Assembly: GCA_022711665.1 (NCBI GenBank)
Contig: JAKLEN010000004.1
Coordinates: 188,528 to 252,527 of the forward strand
Direction: 5' to 3'
From: Acidobacteriota bacterium
GTDB taxonomy: Bacteria; Acidobacteriota; Aminicenantia; Aminicenantales; Saccharicenantaceae
Length of the DNA: 64,000 bases
The notes below the pieces were generated by a model. That model did not search any database and was not told the DNA's origin. It saw nothing but the letters and a program-made list of their open reading frames with translations. Of the stretch, positions 15,778-25,665 are shown one piece after another. A program made the position numbers and the translations under genes. Numbering within the stretch: the stretch's first letter is position 1; each line of letters begins with the position of its first letter.

Positions 15778-17589
15778 ATGAGCATCCTGCCGAGGTCCGG
15801 TCGCCGGACGGGTCCGATCGTTCTCCCCCTCCTGCTGATCTCCGCCGCGCTGGGGACGAGGCCTCTTTCCGCCTCGGTGGATATCGCGCGGCACGGTCGG
15901 GCTCGGGCCCGGATCGTCGTGGCCGCCGGCGCGCCGGAGACGGAGCGTTTCGCCGCCGAGGAGCTGGCTCTCTTCCTGCATATCGTCACGGGAGCATCCT
16001 TTCCCGTGACCGGGGACGCGGGCCGGCCGGGCGGCCGGCTGCTCGTCGGCCCGGGCGCAGCGGCCTGGGCGGCGGCCGAGCCGGACGCGGCCGATCTGGC
16101 CCCCGAGGAGATCGTCGTCCGCACGGTCGGCGGCGACCTGGTTCTGGCCGGCGGCGGCCCCCGCGGCACGCTCTACGCGGTCTACCAGTTCCTCGAAGAC
16201 GTCGTCGGGTGCCGCTGGTGGACGTCTACGGCCAGCCGCATGCCTCGGCGGCCGTCGCTGACCGTCGGGACGGTCTCGATCCGCTTCAAGCCTCCCCTCG
16301 AATACCGCGAGCCCTACTGGTATGTGGCCTTCGATCCCGTCTGGGCGGCCCGCAACAAGGGCAACGGCATTCAGGTCGGCGGCGACGCCGGGCGCGGCGG
16401 CCGCCAGGCCTACGAGGGCTTCGTCCACACCTTCTACCGCCTCATCCCGCCGGACAGGTACTTCGCCCGGCATCCCGAATGGTTCAGCGAGATCGACGGC
16501 CGCCGGACCTCCGAGAACGCCCAGCTCTGCCTGGCGAACGAGGACCTGCGCCGTGAGCTGGTCAGGAACCTGAAGGAGCGGCTGCGGGACAATCCGGCCG
16601 CGACCATCGCCTCGGTCTCGCAGAACGACTGCGCCGGCAACTGCACCTGCCCGAAATGCCGGGCCATCGACGAGGAGGAAGGCGGCCCGGCCGGGTCGCT
16701 CCTGCGCTTCGTCAACGCCGTCGCCGCCGACATCGAGGGCGAGTTCCCGGGCGTGGCCATCGACACCCTGGCCTACCAATACACCCGCCGGCCGCCGCGC
16801 CTGGCCAGGCCCCGCCCGAACGTCATCGTGCGCCTGTGCAGCATCGAATGCTCGTTCGCCAAGCCTCTCGACGATCCGGCCAACAAGGCCTTCTTCGACG
16901 ACCTCGAGGGCTGGTCGAAGATCGCCGGCCGGCTCTATATCTGGGACTACACGACGAACTTCGCGCATTATGTCCAACCCCATCCGAACTACGGCGTCCT
17001 GGCCGCGAACATCCGCCTGTTCGTCGCCCGGAACGTCCGCGGCGTCTTCGAGCAGGGCGCCTACCAGTCCTGGGGATCGGAGATGGCGGAGATGCGGGCC
17101 TGGATGCTGGCCAAGCTGCTCTGGGACCCCCGTCTCGACGGGCGCCGGCTCCGCGATGAGTTCCTGGACGGCTATTACGGCCCGGCCGCCGGCCCCATGA
17201 GAGATTATCTGGAAGGGCTCGAGCGAGCCCTGGCCGGGAGCGGCGACCCCCTGGGGTGCTATTCGCCGTCCGAAGCCAAATTCCTGTCGCTCGACACCCT
17301 GATCCGCTCCCGGGAGGCGCTCCAGGCGGCCGGCCGCAAGGCCGCCCGCTCGGCCGAATATGCCCGGCGGGTCAACCGCGCCAGCCTGCCCCTGACCTAT
17401 GCCGTCCTGGCCTGTTGGGACGCGCTCCGGGAAGAAGCCCGCCGGGCCGGAAAGCGCTGGCCCTGGCCTGAGACCAGGCAGGCCCTGCTGGCCCGTTTCC
17501 TCGAGGCCGCCGGCCGGGAGAACGTCACCATGATCTCCGAGTGGCAGACGCTGGCCGACTGGGCGGCCAAAGGCGGCCGGACGAAATAG
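15778..17589 (+). CDS. DUF4838 domain protein, glycoside hydrolase-like
   Basis: A 603-residue exported protein. A signal peptide is seen at about residues 1-36. Residues ~40-140 resemble the small alpha/beta domain that precedes GH20/GH67 barrels (AAEELALFLHIVTGASF, LYAVYQFLEDVVGCRWW). The large central part matches DUF4838, with SQNDCAGNCTCPKCRA and a Trp/Tyr-rich TIM-barrel-like region (LYIWDYTTNFAHYV). DUF4838 proteins occur in glycan-utilisation loci and are presumed glycosidases; activity for this subgroup is not established. No Shine-Dalgarno precedes the ATG, and a -10 lies 6 nt upstream. Confidence 0.8.
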   Translation: MSILPRSGRRTGPIVLPLLLISAALGTRPLSASVDIARHGRARARIVVAAGAPETERFAAEELALFLHIVTGASFPVTGDAGRPGGRLLVGPGAAAWAAAEPDAADLAPEEIVVRTVGGDLVLAGGGPRGTLYAVYQFLEDVVGCRWWTSTASRMPRRPSLTVGTVSIRFKPPLEYREPYWYVAFDPVWAARNKGNGIQVGGDAGRGGRQAYEGFVHTFYRLIPPDRYFARHPEWFSEIDGRRTSENAQLCLANEDLRRELVRNLKERLRDNPAATIASVSQNDCAGNCTCPKCRAIDEEEGGPAGSLLRFVNAVAADIEGEFPGVAIDTLAYQYTRRPPRLARPRPNVIVRLCSIECSFAKPLDDPANKAFFDDLEGWSKIAGRLYIWDYTTNFAHYVQPHPNYGVLAANIRLFVARNVRGVFEQGAYQSWGSEMAEMRAWMLAKLLWDPRLDGRRLRDEFLDGYYGPAAGPMRDYLEGLERALAGSGDPLGCYSPSEAKFLSLDTLIRSREALQAAGRKAARSAEYARRVNRASLPLTYAVLACWDALREEARRAGKRWPWPETRQALLARFLEAAGRENVTMISEWQTLADWAAKGGRTK

Positions 17590-17603
17590 CGGCCGGGGCC
17601 GCT
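17588..17603. terminator. Hairpin between convergent DUF4838 and GH2 genes
   Basis: AGCGGCC/GGCCGCT arms with a 2-nt loop overlap the DUF4838 stop codon and end before the GH2 stop; a short TTTC follows on the plus strand. Confidence 0.4.
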
Positions 17604-17604
17604 T

Positions 17605-20088
17605 TCAGCGCCGGAACGCCGTCGCCGGAACCGGCCTACGGGGAAAGCCCGGGCCGCTCCACGTCAGGTCGAGGTCCTGGCCTCCGTCCCCCTGGAAATA
17701 AACGATCTCGACGGCGTGCCAGCCGGCGGCCAGGGCGATCTCGCCCTTTTCCGTCGACAGGCCGTGGCTGCCGTCGTTGTCGACGACCGTCCTGCCGCCG
17801 ATAGACATCCTGCTGCCGTCATCGGAGGCCAGGTAGAAGACATAAATGCCGGTCCGGGGGGCGCGGATATAGCCACGGAAGCGCAGGGCGAAGTTCTCCT
17901 TCAATCCCGCCGCGGCGGCCGAGGGCCGGGCCGACGTTCCCGTCCGGGACGCCGTCAGGGCCGCGAAATCGGGCAGCACGTCGAAATGGCCCTCGTAGCT
18001 TTCCCAGGTCAGGCCGGCGGCCGCCGGCGCGGCGGCTGAGGCGGCGATAGGCTCGGCCGGCTTGAACGTCCGGCTTTCGACCGGGCTGGCCAGGCCGTCG
18101 GGCCAGAAGGCCCGGGCCTTGACCGTGGTTTCGCCGGTGATGACGATGGGCTTGTCGTAAAGGGCGGACCCGGGCCCGGGCTCCGAGCCGTCGACCGTAT
18201 AGCGGACGGTCCCGCCCGGCCGGACGGCCAGTTCGACCTGGAACCAGGGGCCGACGAACAGGGCCTGATCGGACACGAACCGGGGCGGCAGGAAGCCGCG
18301 GTTGACCGGCGCGAACCTGACCGGGTCGAGCTTGATCACTTCGCGGTCGTAGGTCATCAGGCCGTTGACCTCGATCTCGCAGTCCGAGGTCTGGGTGTAA
18401 ACCGCCGCGGCCAGTCCCTTGTCCACGAGCGGATAGAGGCCGCGGAAGAGCTCGACATAACGGGCCTCATAGGCCCGGGTGTCGTCAAAATTGCGGTAGC
18501 CCCAATTGCCCTCGTCCTGCCAGACGTGCCCGCGGACCGGCAGCCCCAGGCCGCCGAACTCGCCCAGCACGGCCGCCCGCTTGTCCTCGACCGGCGGCAT
18601 GTCGGGGCCGGGATAGCTGTGGATGTCGCTGACGTCCCCGGCGCCCTTGTCGGTCCAGCCGCTGGCGTTATTGACCAGGCGGCTCGGATCGTGCTCCCGG
18701 GTCCGGGCGGCGATCCGCTCGGTGTCGTACTGGCCCCAGCCTTCGTTGAACGGCACCCACATGACGATGGCCGGATGGTTCGCCAGGGCGTCCATGATGG
18801 CCCGCCATTCGCCCTCGAACTGGGCGTCCCGGGCCGACAGGGCCTCGGCCGCCATCTGGTCCCTCTTGAACAGCGCGCTGGGCATGTCCTGCCAAACGAG
18901 CAGGCCCAGCGTGTCGCACCAGTAATACAGGCGGTCAGGTTCGACCTTGACGTGCTTGCGGAGCATGTTCATGCCCAGGGCCTTGATGGCCTCGATATCG
19001 GACCGCAGGGCGGTGTCGGTCGGCGCCGTGTACAAGCCGTCCGGCCACCAGCCCTGGTCGAGGGGCCCGATCTCGAAAAGCGGCGAGTTGTTGAGGAAGA
19101 GCCGGTTGAACCCGCGATCGTCCTTGGCTACGGCGATCTTTCGCATCCCGGCGTAGCTCGAGACCTCGTCGACCGCCCGGACGCCGTCGTTCAGGACGAC
19201 CTTGAGATCGTAGAGGGCCGGATCGGACGGCGACCAGAGGGCCGGCGAGGGGATCTCGAGAACGGCCGCCTGCCCGGCCGGACAGCGGGCCGAGGCCACC
19301 TCCGCGCCGCCGCGCCGGGCGGACACGATCACAGTCAAGCCCGCCTGGTCGCCTTCGACTATCGGCTCGACCGTGAGCCTGGCCTGGTCGATGTCGGGGC
19401 TCGTCCGCAGCCGGGCGATGTAGGCCCGCGGCACCGGCTCGATCCAGACGGTCTGCCAGATCCCGGTGACGGCCGTATAGAAGATGCCGTGCGGCTTCAT
19501 GACCTGCTTGCCGCGGGCGATGCCGCTGTTCCCCTCGTCGGTCGGGTCGAGGACGCGGACGACGATCTCCTGCCTGGCGCCGCGCTTCAGGGCGCCGCCG
19601 ATCTCGAAGTCGAAAGGATCGTAGCCGCCGCGGTGGGAGCCGACCTCGCGGCCGTTGACCCAGACGGTGCTCTCCCAGTCGACCGCCCCGAAATGGAGAA
19701 GGACGCGGCCGCCGCGCCAATCCTTGGGCACGTCCACCGCGCGGCGGTACCAGAGGGCCTTGGCCGCGCCCACCGGCCGGCCGACGCCCGAGAGCGCGGC
19801 TTCGGCGGCGAACGGGACGAGGATCCGGCCGTCCCATTTCGCCGGCCGCGGCGCGTCCTTGTCGACGATGGCGTAGTCCCAGAGGCCGTTGAGATTGAGC
19901 CATTTCTCCCGGACCATCTGCGGCCGGGGATATTCCGGAAGCGCGTTGGCCGGCCCGGCCTCGGCGGCCCAGCGGGTCATGATCTTCCCGGCGACGGGCT
20001 TCCAGGCCGCGGCCGGCTCGGACTTGCAGGCGGCTATCGCCCCGGCGGCGAGAACGATCGCGACGATCAGGACGGACGCTTTCTTCAT
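17605..20088 (-). CDS. Glycoside hydrolase family 2 lipoprotein with PA14 domain
   Basis: An 827-residue protein with lipobox IAAC (Cys21), so predicted to be a lipoprotein. Order of domains: GH2 sugar-binding jelly roll (~50-215), immunoglobulin-like domain (~220-315), TIM barrel (~325-590), a chitobiase-type C-terminal beta domain (~620-680) and a PA14 domain (~690-825, [11 protein letters not shown]). The acid/base is Glu449 in PFNEGWGQ and the nucleophile Glu510 in VLGEFGG, both conserved. It should be a retaining exo-glycosidase on beta-galactosides or related sugars; the PA14 part probably binds glycan. It starts at ATG with GAGGAG upstream. Confidence 0.87.
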   Translation of the reverse strand: MKKASVLIVAIVLAAGAIAACKSEPAAAWKPVAGKIMTRWAAEAGPANALPEYPRPQMVREKWLNLNGLWDYAIVDKDAPRPAKWDGRILVPFAAEAALSGVGRPVGAAKALWYRRAVDVPKDWRGGRVLLHFGAVDWESTVWVNGREVGSHRGGYDPFDFEIGGALKRGARQEIVVRVLDPTDEGNSGIARGKQVMKPHGIFYTAVTGIWQTVWIEPVPRAYIARLRTSPDIDQARLTVEPIVEGDQAGLTVIVSARRGGAEVASARCPAGQAAVLEIPSPALWSPSDPALYDLKVVLNDGVRAVDEVSSYAGMRKIAVAKDDRGFNRLFLNNSPLFEIGPLDQGWWPDGLYTAPTDTALRSDIEAIKALGMNMLRKHVKVEPDRLYYWCDTLGLLVWQDMPSALFKRDQMAAEALSARDAQFEGEWRAIMDALANHPAIVMWVPFNEGWGQYDTERIAARTREHDPSRLVNNASGWTDKGAGDVSDIHSYPGPDMPPVEDKRAAVLGEFGGLGLPVRGHVWQDEGNWGYRNFDDTRAYEARYVELFRGLYPLVDKGLAAAVYTQTSDCEIEVNGLMTYDREVIKLDPVRFAPVNRGFLPPRFVSDQALFVGPWFQVELAVRPGGTVRYTVDGSEPGPGSALYDKPIVITGETTVKARAFWPDGLASPVESRTFKPAEPIAASAAAPAAAGLTWESYEGHFDVLPDFAALTASRTGTSARPSAAAAGLKENFALRFRGYIRAPRTGIYVFYLASDDGSRMSIGGRTVVDNDGSHGLSTEKGEIALAAGWHAVEIVYFQGDGGQDLDLTWSGPGFPRRPVPATAFRR

Positions 20089-20110
20089 GGCGCTCTCCTC
20101 TTCCCCGCAT

Positions 20111-20139
20111 TAGTAATTCATCTTCCGCGCTTCTGTCAA
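20111..20139 (-). promoter_or_regulatory. Predicted promoter of the GH2 gene
   Basis: Perfect TTGACA (20139-20134), 17 bp, TTACTA (20116-20111) on the minus strand, 22 nt before the start. Confidence 0.5.
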
Positions 20140-20228
20140 TCGCCGGAGCGAGCCAAGCTCTTCCCCCGTTCGCCGCCGGCGCGGACCGGCTGCCGGCCGC
20201 CGCGGCGCACTTGGGTCGTTCGAAAAAG

Positions 20229-20257
20229 TTGAATTGGGGCCCCGAAATACCTAGAAT
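20229..20257 (+). promoter_or_regulatory. Predicted promoter of the DPP-IV-like peptidase gene
   Basis: TTGAAT (20229-20234), 17 bp, TAGAAT (20252-20257). The start codon is about 100 nt downstream, leaving a long leader. Confidence 0.62.
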
Positions 20258-20363
20258 AGGGTTTCTCAAATCATCATGAGACCGGCCGAAAACACCCTCG
20301 TTCCTTGCCGTGACGCCGGCCGGCGCGCCGGAAAACGTTCAACCCGATAAGGAGAGAGACGAC

Positions 20364-22607
20364 ATGAGAAAAGCCCCGAGATCGGCCGCCCTGCTCAGCC
20401 TGATGTTGGCCGTCCTGTTCGTCGGCCAGGCCCTGCCCCAGGCTCAACCTCAGCCCCAGCCGCAACAGCAACGCCTTGTCGGCAAGGCCCTCTACGAGAA
20501 GCTCCAGCGTGAAGGCCGCCGGATGATGGGCGGCGGCGGTCCCGGCGGCTTCGGCGGCGGCCCGATGTGGACGCCCGACGGCAAGGCCACCTACGCCTTC
20601 GAGAACGGGACCTTCAAGCGGACCGACCTCGCGACCGGGGAAAAAACGCCCCTCTTCGACGACGCCAGGATCCTGGCCGCGGTCAACGCCATGACCGGCC
20701 GGCAGGAGGTCAAGCTGTTTTTCAATCGTTTCCAATACCTCGACGAGGGCCGCCAGATCCAGTTCCAGGCCTTCAACAAGGTTTTCCTCTATGACCTCGC
20801 CTCGGGCAAGCTCGCGGCCTACGAGCCCGAACGGACGGTCACCGGGGTCCGCGGCCGGGCTTACGGCGACGTCCTCTCGCCCGACCTCAAGTACCGGGCC
20901 TTCGCCCGGAACTACAACCTCTACGTCAAGGACCTGGACGGCAACGAGACGGCCCTGACGACGAACGGCACCGAGGACCTCCGCAACGGCTATCCCGACT
21001 GGGTCTACCCCGAGGAGCTCGGTCAGTACCAGGCCTTCTGGTGGTCGCCCGACTCGAAGCGGATCGCCTTCATGCAATTCGACGAGAGCCCCGTTGCCAA
21101 GTACCCCATCGTCCACGACACCGCCCCCATGTCCCGCTACGAGCTGCAGGGCTACCCCGTGCCCGGCGCGAACAACCCCATCGTCCGGCTGTTCATCGCC
21201 GACGTGGCGTCCAAGAAGCTCGTCCGGCTGGAAACGGGCGACGACCTAGACGTCTATCTCTACCGGGGCCAGTGGACCGCCGACGGCAAGGAGTTCACCT
21301 ACCACCGCCTCAACCGGCTCCAGAACAAGGTCGAGCTTTTCGCCGCCGACCCGGCCAGCGGCCGGACGCGCCTGTTCCTGACCGACACCGATCCCTGCTA
21401 CATCGACGAGCAGAGCGATCTCGTCTTCCTCAAGGACAACAAGCGCTTTCTGTGGACTTCCGAACGGAGCGGCTGGCGCGAGATCTACCTCTACGACCTG
21501 GCCACCGGCCGGCTGCTCAAGCAGCTGACCAACGCCAAGCTCCCCGTCCGCTCGATCCAGGGCGTTGACGAGGCCCGCGGCCTGGTTTACTTCGCCGGCT
21601 ACGGGGCCAACGGCACCGAGAGCCATCTCTACCGCGTCAAGCTCGACGGCACGGGCTTGACCAAGATGACCCAGGAGCCGGGCACGCACATGGCCAGCCT
21701 GTCCCCGACCTTCGACTATTACACGGATTCGTTCTCGAGCTACGACCAGCCGTCCAAGTCGACCCTCCTCCGGGCCGACGGCACGGTGGTCAAGGTTCTG
21801 TCGGCCGGCGAGGTCAGCAAGGAATTCCAGGCTCTCAAGCTGATCAAGCCCGAGCATTTCCTGTTCAAGAGCGCCGACGGCCAGTACGACCTCGATGGCC
21901 TGCTCTATTTCCCGGCCCACTTCGACCCGAGCGACAAGTACCCGCTCATCCTCTCGATCTACGGCGGGCCGGGCTCCAAGGGCGTCACCAACTCGTACAA
22001 GATGGCCGATGGCAGCCAGGCCCTGGCCCAGCTGGGCTTCCTGGTCGCCGTCTGCGATTATCGCGGCGTCTCCGGGCGCGGCAAGGCCTTCCAGAACCTC
22101 CACTACATGAAGCTCGGCCAGGTCGAGCTCGAGGACCACGTCGCCTTCGTCAAGGCCCTGGGCCAGAGGCCCTACGTGGACACGACGCGGGTCGGCATCA
22201 CCGGCCACTCCTACGGCGGCTACTTCACCTGCCTGGCCCTGCTGAAGGCGCCCGAGACCTTCCAGGTTGGCGTCGCCGGCGCCCCGGTCACCGACTGGCG
22301 GAACTACGATTCGATCTACACCGAGCGCTATATGCGCCGGCCGCAGGACAACCCGGAGGGCTACGAGAAGGGCTCCTGCCTGACCTACGCCAAGGGCCTC
22401 AAGGGCAAGCTCTTCATCCACCACGGCACGGTCGACGACAACGTCCACCCGACCAACACGATCCAGCTCGTCCAGGCCTTGCTCAAGGAGAATAAAAAGT
22501 TCGACCTGATGATGTACCCCGAACAGCAGCACGGCATCGGCTTCTCGCGCTACCCGGAATCGCGGGTCGAATACTTTATCGAGAACCTGAAGCCGGTCGT
22601 CAAGTAG
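20364..22607 (+). CDS. S9B dipeptidyl peptidase IV-like serine peptidase
   Basis: A 747-residue exported peptidase. ATG 20364 is chosen because AAGGAGAG precedes it and a signal peptide follows directly. An eight-bladed propeller covers about residues 50-490 and contains the double-Glu signature VYPEELGQYQAFWWSPD that grips the substrate N-terminus. The alpha/beta-hydrolase domain holds Ser616 (GHSYGGY), Asp691 (GTVDDNVH) and His723 (EQQHGIGF). These enzymes release X-Pro or X-Ala dipeptides and would feed the C69 dipeptidases. A Gln/Pro-rich linker (AQPQPQPQQQ) follows the signal peptide. Confidence 0.9.
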   Translation: MRKAPRSAALLSLMLAVLFVGQALPQAQPQPQPQQQRLVGKALYEKLQREGRRMMGGGGPGGFGGGPMWTPDGKATYAFENGTFKRTDLATGEKTPLFDDARILAAVNAMTGRQEVKLFFNRFQYLDEGRQIQFQAFNKVFLYDLASGKLAAYEPERTVTGVRGRAYGDVLSPDLKYRAFARNYNLYVKDLDGNETALTTNGTEDLRNGYPDWVYPEELGQYQAFWWSPDSKRIAFMQFDESPVAKYPIVHDTAPMSRYELQGYPVPGANNPIVRLFIADVASKKLVRLETGDDLDVYLYRGQWTADGKEFTYHRLNRLQNKVELFAADPASGRTRLFLTDTDPCYIDEQSDLVFLKDNKRFLWTSERSGWREIYLYDLATGRLLKQLTNAKLPVRSIQGVDEARGLVYFAGYGANGTESHLYRVKLDGTGLTKMTQEPGTHMASLSPTFDYYTDSFSSYDQPSKSTLLRADGTVVKVLSAGEVSKEFQALKLIKPEHFLFKSADGQYDLDGLLYFPAHFDPSDKYPLILSIYGGPGSKGVTNSYKMADGSQALAQLGFLVAVCDYRGVSGRGKAFQNLHYMKLGQVELEDHVAFVKALGQRPYVDTTRVGITGHSYGGYFTCLALLKAPETFQVGVAGAPVTDWRNYDSIYTERYMRRPQDNPEGYEKGSCLTYAKGLKGKLFIHHGTVDDNVHPTNTIQLVQALLKENKKFDLMMYPEQQHGIGFSRYPESRVEYFIENLKPVVK

Positions 22608-22638
22608 GCGGCCGGGCCTCAAGGAAAGGAGCATTCCG

Positions 22639-23727
22639 ATGGCCAAGTTCGAAGGCGTGAAATGGGCCCCGCGGCAGATGCGCTACATCCTGCCCGGCAA
22701 GCAGTTCGCCCTGCTCGAGCCCGACGCCAAGGTCCCCGGCGTCAACCGCTCGATCTTCTACGCCACGTTCCTCTGTTTCGAGGGCGTGCGCTTCTTCGTC
22801 AAGAAGGGGGCCGCCGGTCATCTCGAGGTCAATTTCCTCAACTGGCACAAGAACCTGGAGCGGCTGCGGCGGGGCATGGCCTTCAACCTCAGCCAGGCCC
22901 AGGCCGAGCTCATCCCCTCGGCCGAGGAGCTCGAGAGCCTGATCATCCATCAGTACTTCAAGGCTCCCGAGATCAAGGCCTTCCTCGAGGGCATGGCCGA
23001 GAAAGGCCTCCAGGGCTACCTCCGGCCGTACACGGTCGACGAAGAGCAGTCCATGGGCGTGACGTTCCCCGGCCAGCCGGCCCTGCGGGCCATCTTCTGC
23101 AGCTACGACAACTACCTCGGCGAGCCGTTCACCGGCGTCGTCATCCCCCACCTCGTCAGGGCCGTCGGCCTGAATAAGACGGGTTGCCTCAAACTGGGCA
23201 TCAATTACCTCATGAGCCTGAAGGCCCTCGAGGCTGCCAAGCAGGTCGATCCCAAGGCCGCGGCCGCCCTGTTCCTCGACGATCAGACCCACCGGCCCCT
23301 AGCCGAGCGGCGCATCACCGAGTGGGATTCCTCCTGCTGCCTATTCGGCCTGCGGGACGGGTCGGTCGTCAAGATCCCGGAGAGCGAGCTGATCCTGCCT
23401 TCGGTCACGATCCAGGGCCTGGTCGCCGTCCTGAAGGACATGGGCGTCAAGGTCGAGGAGCGGCATGTCGCCTACGGCGAGCTGGTCGAATGGGTCAAGG
23501 CCAAGGAGCTGGTCGTCATCGCCAGCATCGGCACGGCCGGCATCCTGAACCGCTGCCAGAAGCTGCTCTGCGTCGACGCGAACAACGCCGTCGCGGCCAG
23601 CCACGCCCCCGACACGGCCCATCCTCTCTACGCCAAGCTGGCCGAGGCCAAGGCCGCGTACTGGGACATCTACAAGGAGAAGGCCAAGCTTCCGGCCGGG
23701 ATGAACCTCTACAAGTACACGCTCTGA
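22639..23727 (+). CDS. Branched-chain aminotransferase-like fold-type IV PLP protein
   Basis: A 362-residue cytosolic protein. Matches to IlvE-type enzymes are visible in order: CFEGVRFF (FEG-I-R motif, ~46-53), YLRPYTVDEEQSMGV, GCLKLGINY with PLP Lys185, RRITEWDSSCC with Glu228 facing the pyridine nitrogen, LPSVTIQGLV, and ASIGTAG for phosphate binding. The conserved GGNYA-type glycines and the final CGPVTKR-like block are altered, so the substrate may differ from Leu/Ile/Val. It follows the DPP-IV-like gene by 31 bp behind AAAGGAG, and a perfect terminator ends it. Confidence 0.75.
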   Translation: MAKFEGVKWAPRQMRYILPGKQFALLEPDAKVPGVNRSIFYATFLCFEGVRFFVKKGAAGHLEVNFLNWHKNLERLRRGMAFNLSQAQAELIPSAEELESLIIHQYFKAPEIKAFLEGMAEKGLQGYLRPYTVDEEQSMGVTFPGQPALRAIFCSYDNYLGEPFTGVVIPHLVRAVGLNKTGCLKLGINYLMSLKALEAAKQVDPKAAAALFLDDQTHRPLAERRITEWDSSCCLFGLRDGSVVKIPESELILPSVTIQGLVAVLKDMGVKVEERHVAYGELVEWVKAKELVVIASIGTAGILNRCQKLLCVDANNAVAASHAPDTAHPLYAKLAEAKAAYWDIYKEKAKLPAGMNLYKYTL

Positions 23728-23733
23728 GCGCAA

Positions 23734-23775
23734 TAAAAAAGGGGCACGGACCGGCGGTCCGTGCCCCTTTTTTTT
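23734..23775. terminator. Perfect bidirectional intrinsic terminator
   Basis: AAAAAAGGGGCACGGACC and its inverted copy flank a 3-4 nt loop, with an A-run on one side and T8 on the other. It serves the aminotransferase-like gene (+) and the third C69 gene (-). Confidence 0.95.
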
Positions 23776-23807
23776 GTCCGGGATCGGGGCGCGAGCCCGG
23801 CCGCTCC

Positions 23808-25496
23808 CTAAAGGCTCATGGCGATGAGCATCCAGAACTTGTCGCCCAGCTCGAGGTACCTCTGGACGGCCGCCCGGGCCGTGTCGTTGGTGTACTTGGT
23901 CAGATAGCGCTCGACCGTGAACGGCTCCCGATCGGGGGTCTTGCTGGCCAGGATCTCCTGGACCTTCTTCTCGATCAGGGGCAGGTCGGCGAAGGCTTTG
24001 TCCTCGAATTCGGCGATCGTCGCCTCGATCGTCTTGCGCGTCTGGCCCCACTTCAGCGTGGCCAGGCGGTTGGCCCGCCGGAAGGCCCAGGCCGCCGAAT
24101 CCAGGCGGAAGTTGTGCTGGGCGCAGATCTCGAAGCCCGGCGGCAGCTCCGTCGTGCCGGCGAAAATGGGGATGCGGGCGCTCATGGCCGGGTTGTCGAA
24201 GCTGAACCAGCAGATCGCGCCGACGGCCGGCGGCAGCCAGCCGCGGACCTGGAGGACGGTGGCGTAGGAGCAGCCGGAAATGGGGATGGTCCTCTGGGGG
24301 GCGATCGTGCCCGGCTTGAGGGCGTTGGCGATGGCCATCAGGTCCCGCGGCATCCAGGCGCTGACGATGCTGCTCGGGGCCAGCTGCGGCGGCGCGGCCG
24401 GCGTCGCGGGCGGGGCGTCGCCCGGACGGCGTCGCTGCATCTGCGGGAACTGGGGCATGTTCCTGGTCATGTCCAGATCGGTCCCCTCGTAGGGGTTCCG
24501 GTAGAGGGCCAGGACGTCGCGGACCGAGAGCTTTTTCTCCGGCTTGACCGAGAACGGCAGCTCCGGCATATCCATGGTCAGCTTGAGCGAAGGGGCCAGC
24601 GTGCTGAGAACGAAGTACTCGCGGGTCGAGAACGGCCGCCGGCCGTTGTAGGCCTCCCAGAACTTGAACGGCTTGCCGCTCTTCGGATCCCACCAGCCCA
24701 TATCCTGGGCCAGCTGGAAGACGTTGTCCGAGGCCAGGAAGCGATCGGGGTTCTTCAGGTCGATCTCGGCGATCCGGGGGATGTTGGCCGAGATGCCGAC
24801 GTGATCGTCCGGGATGCGGACGGCCGCCCAGACGGCGCCCTTCTCCAGCGGCCCGGCGCCCATGATCTCGAAATGCCAGACTTCCTTGCCGTCGGCGATG
24901 GTGATGCATTCGCCGTCGTCGCCGTAGCCGTACTGCTTGACCAGCCCGCCGATGAGGGCGATGGCCTCGCGGGCCGTCTTGCAGCGCTCCAGGGCGATCC
25001 GCTCGAGCTCCTCGATCATGAAGATGCCCTCGTTGTTGACGAGCTCGCGGCGTCCGCCGATGGTCGTTTCGCCGATGGCCAGGCCCATCTCGTTGAGGGA
25101 CGGATAGGCCGTGTTCAGGAAGCGGTAGGTCTCCGCGACCTGGGGGACCTCGCCGGTCTGGACGATGCCCCGGAGGTCGGTCGGCGTCTCCGTGTGCATC
25201 TTGCCGGAGTAGACCTTGTTCATCGCCTTGTCCGGCCATTTCTGGCGGGGCACGATGTTGACCCACTGCCGGTACATGCCGTCGCAGGTATGGCACGTGA
25301 TGACCGAGCCGTCGATCGTGGCCAGCCGGCCGACCTGGATCGACGTGCAGCTGTCCGGTTCCTCGATCCGGGCCCCGGCGGCCGGAACTGAGACCGCTTC
25401 GGGCTTCTGGGCCTGGGCCGACGCCATGAGGCCCAGGAAAACGACCGCAAGGACAAGGCCGCGGCCGATGATCAGCCGGAGACGCGATTTCCTCAA
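23808..25496 (-). CDS. C69 family dipeptidase, paralog 3
   Basis: A 562-residue C69 protein starting at TTG 25496. GGAGG lies 5 nt upstream and a signal peptide (residues ~4-29) follows at once. Cys50 in DSCTSIQVGRLAT is the predicted Ntn nucleophile, followed by GSVITCHTCDG. AIGETTIGG and VKQYGYGDDGE are conserved C69 blocks. It is clearly more distant from the tandem pair at 1120-4612 than these are from each other, and has a Pro/Ala-rich insertion near residues 370-390. It is transcribed alone from its own promoter. Confidence 0.83.
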   Translation of the reverse strand: MRKSRLRLIIGRGLVLAVVFLGLMASAQAQKPEAVSVPAAGARIEEPDSCTSIQVGRLATIDGSVITCHTCDGMYRQWVNIVPRQKWPDKAMNKVYSGKMHTETPTDLRGIVQTGEVPQVAETYRFLNTAYPSLNEMGLAIGETTIGGRRELVNNEGIFMIEELERIALERCKTAREAIALIGGLVKQYGYGDDGECITIADGKEVWHFEIMGAGPLEKGAVWAAVRIPDDHVGISANIPRIAEIDLKNPDRFLASDNVFQLAQDMGWWDPKSGKPFKFWEAYNGRRPFSTREYFVLSTLAPSLKLTMDMPELPFSVKPEKKLSVRDVLALYRNPYEGTDLDMTRNMPQFPQMQRRRPGDAPPATPAAPPQLAPSSIVSAWMPRDLMAIANALKPGTIAPQRTIPISGCSYATVLQVRGWLPPAVGAICWFSFDNPAMSARIPIFAGTTELPPGFEICAQHNFRLDSAAWAFRRANRLATLKWGQTRKTIEATIAEFEDKAFADLPLIEKKVQEILASKTPDREPFTVERYLTKYTNDTARAAVQRYLELGDKFWMLIAMSL

Positions 25497-25544
25497 CTTT
25501 GCCTCCTCGACAATGAATCCCGGCGTTCGCTCGCCGGTCTATGA

Positions 25545-25573
25545 ATTTATTGGAACCGCGCCGTGCCTGTCAA
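25545..25573 (-). promoter_or_regulatory. Predicted promoter of the third C69 gene
   Basis: TTGACA (25573-25568), 17 bp, ATAAAT (25550-25545) on the minus strand, 48 nt before the TTG start. Confidence 0.6.
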
Positions 25574-25665
25574 CCGGAATTATCGGCCTGGCACGGCGAC
25601 ATGCCTGTCTCCGCTCCCGGCGCCGCGAAAACTCCCGGCTATTGAGCTCGAAGGCCCGGGGACGC

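Noticed and set aside
22639..23727. Frameshift or gene remnant between the DPP-IV-like gene and its terminator
   Set aside because: The frame is intact over 362 residues with PLP motifs in the right order.
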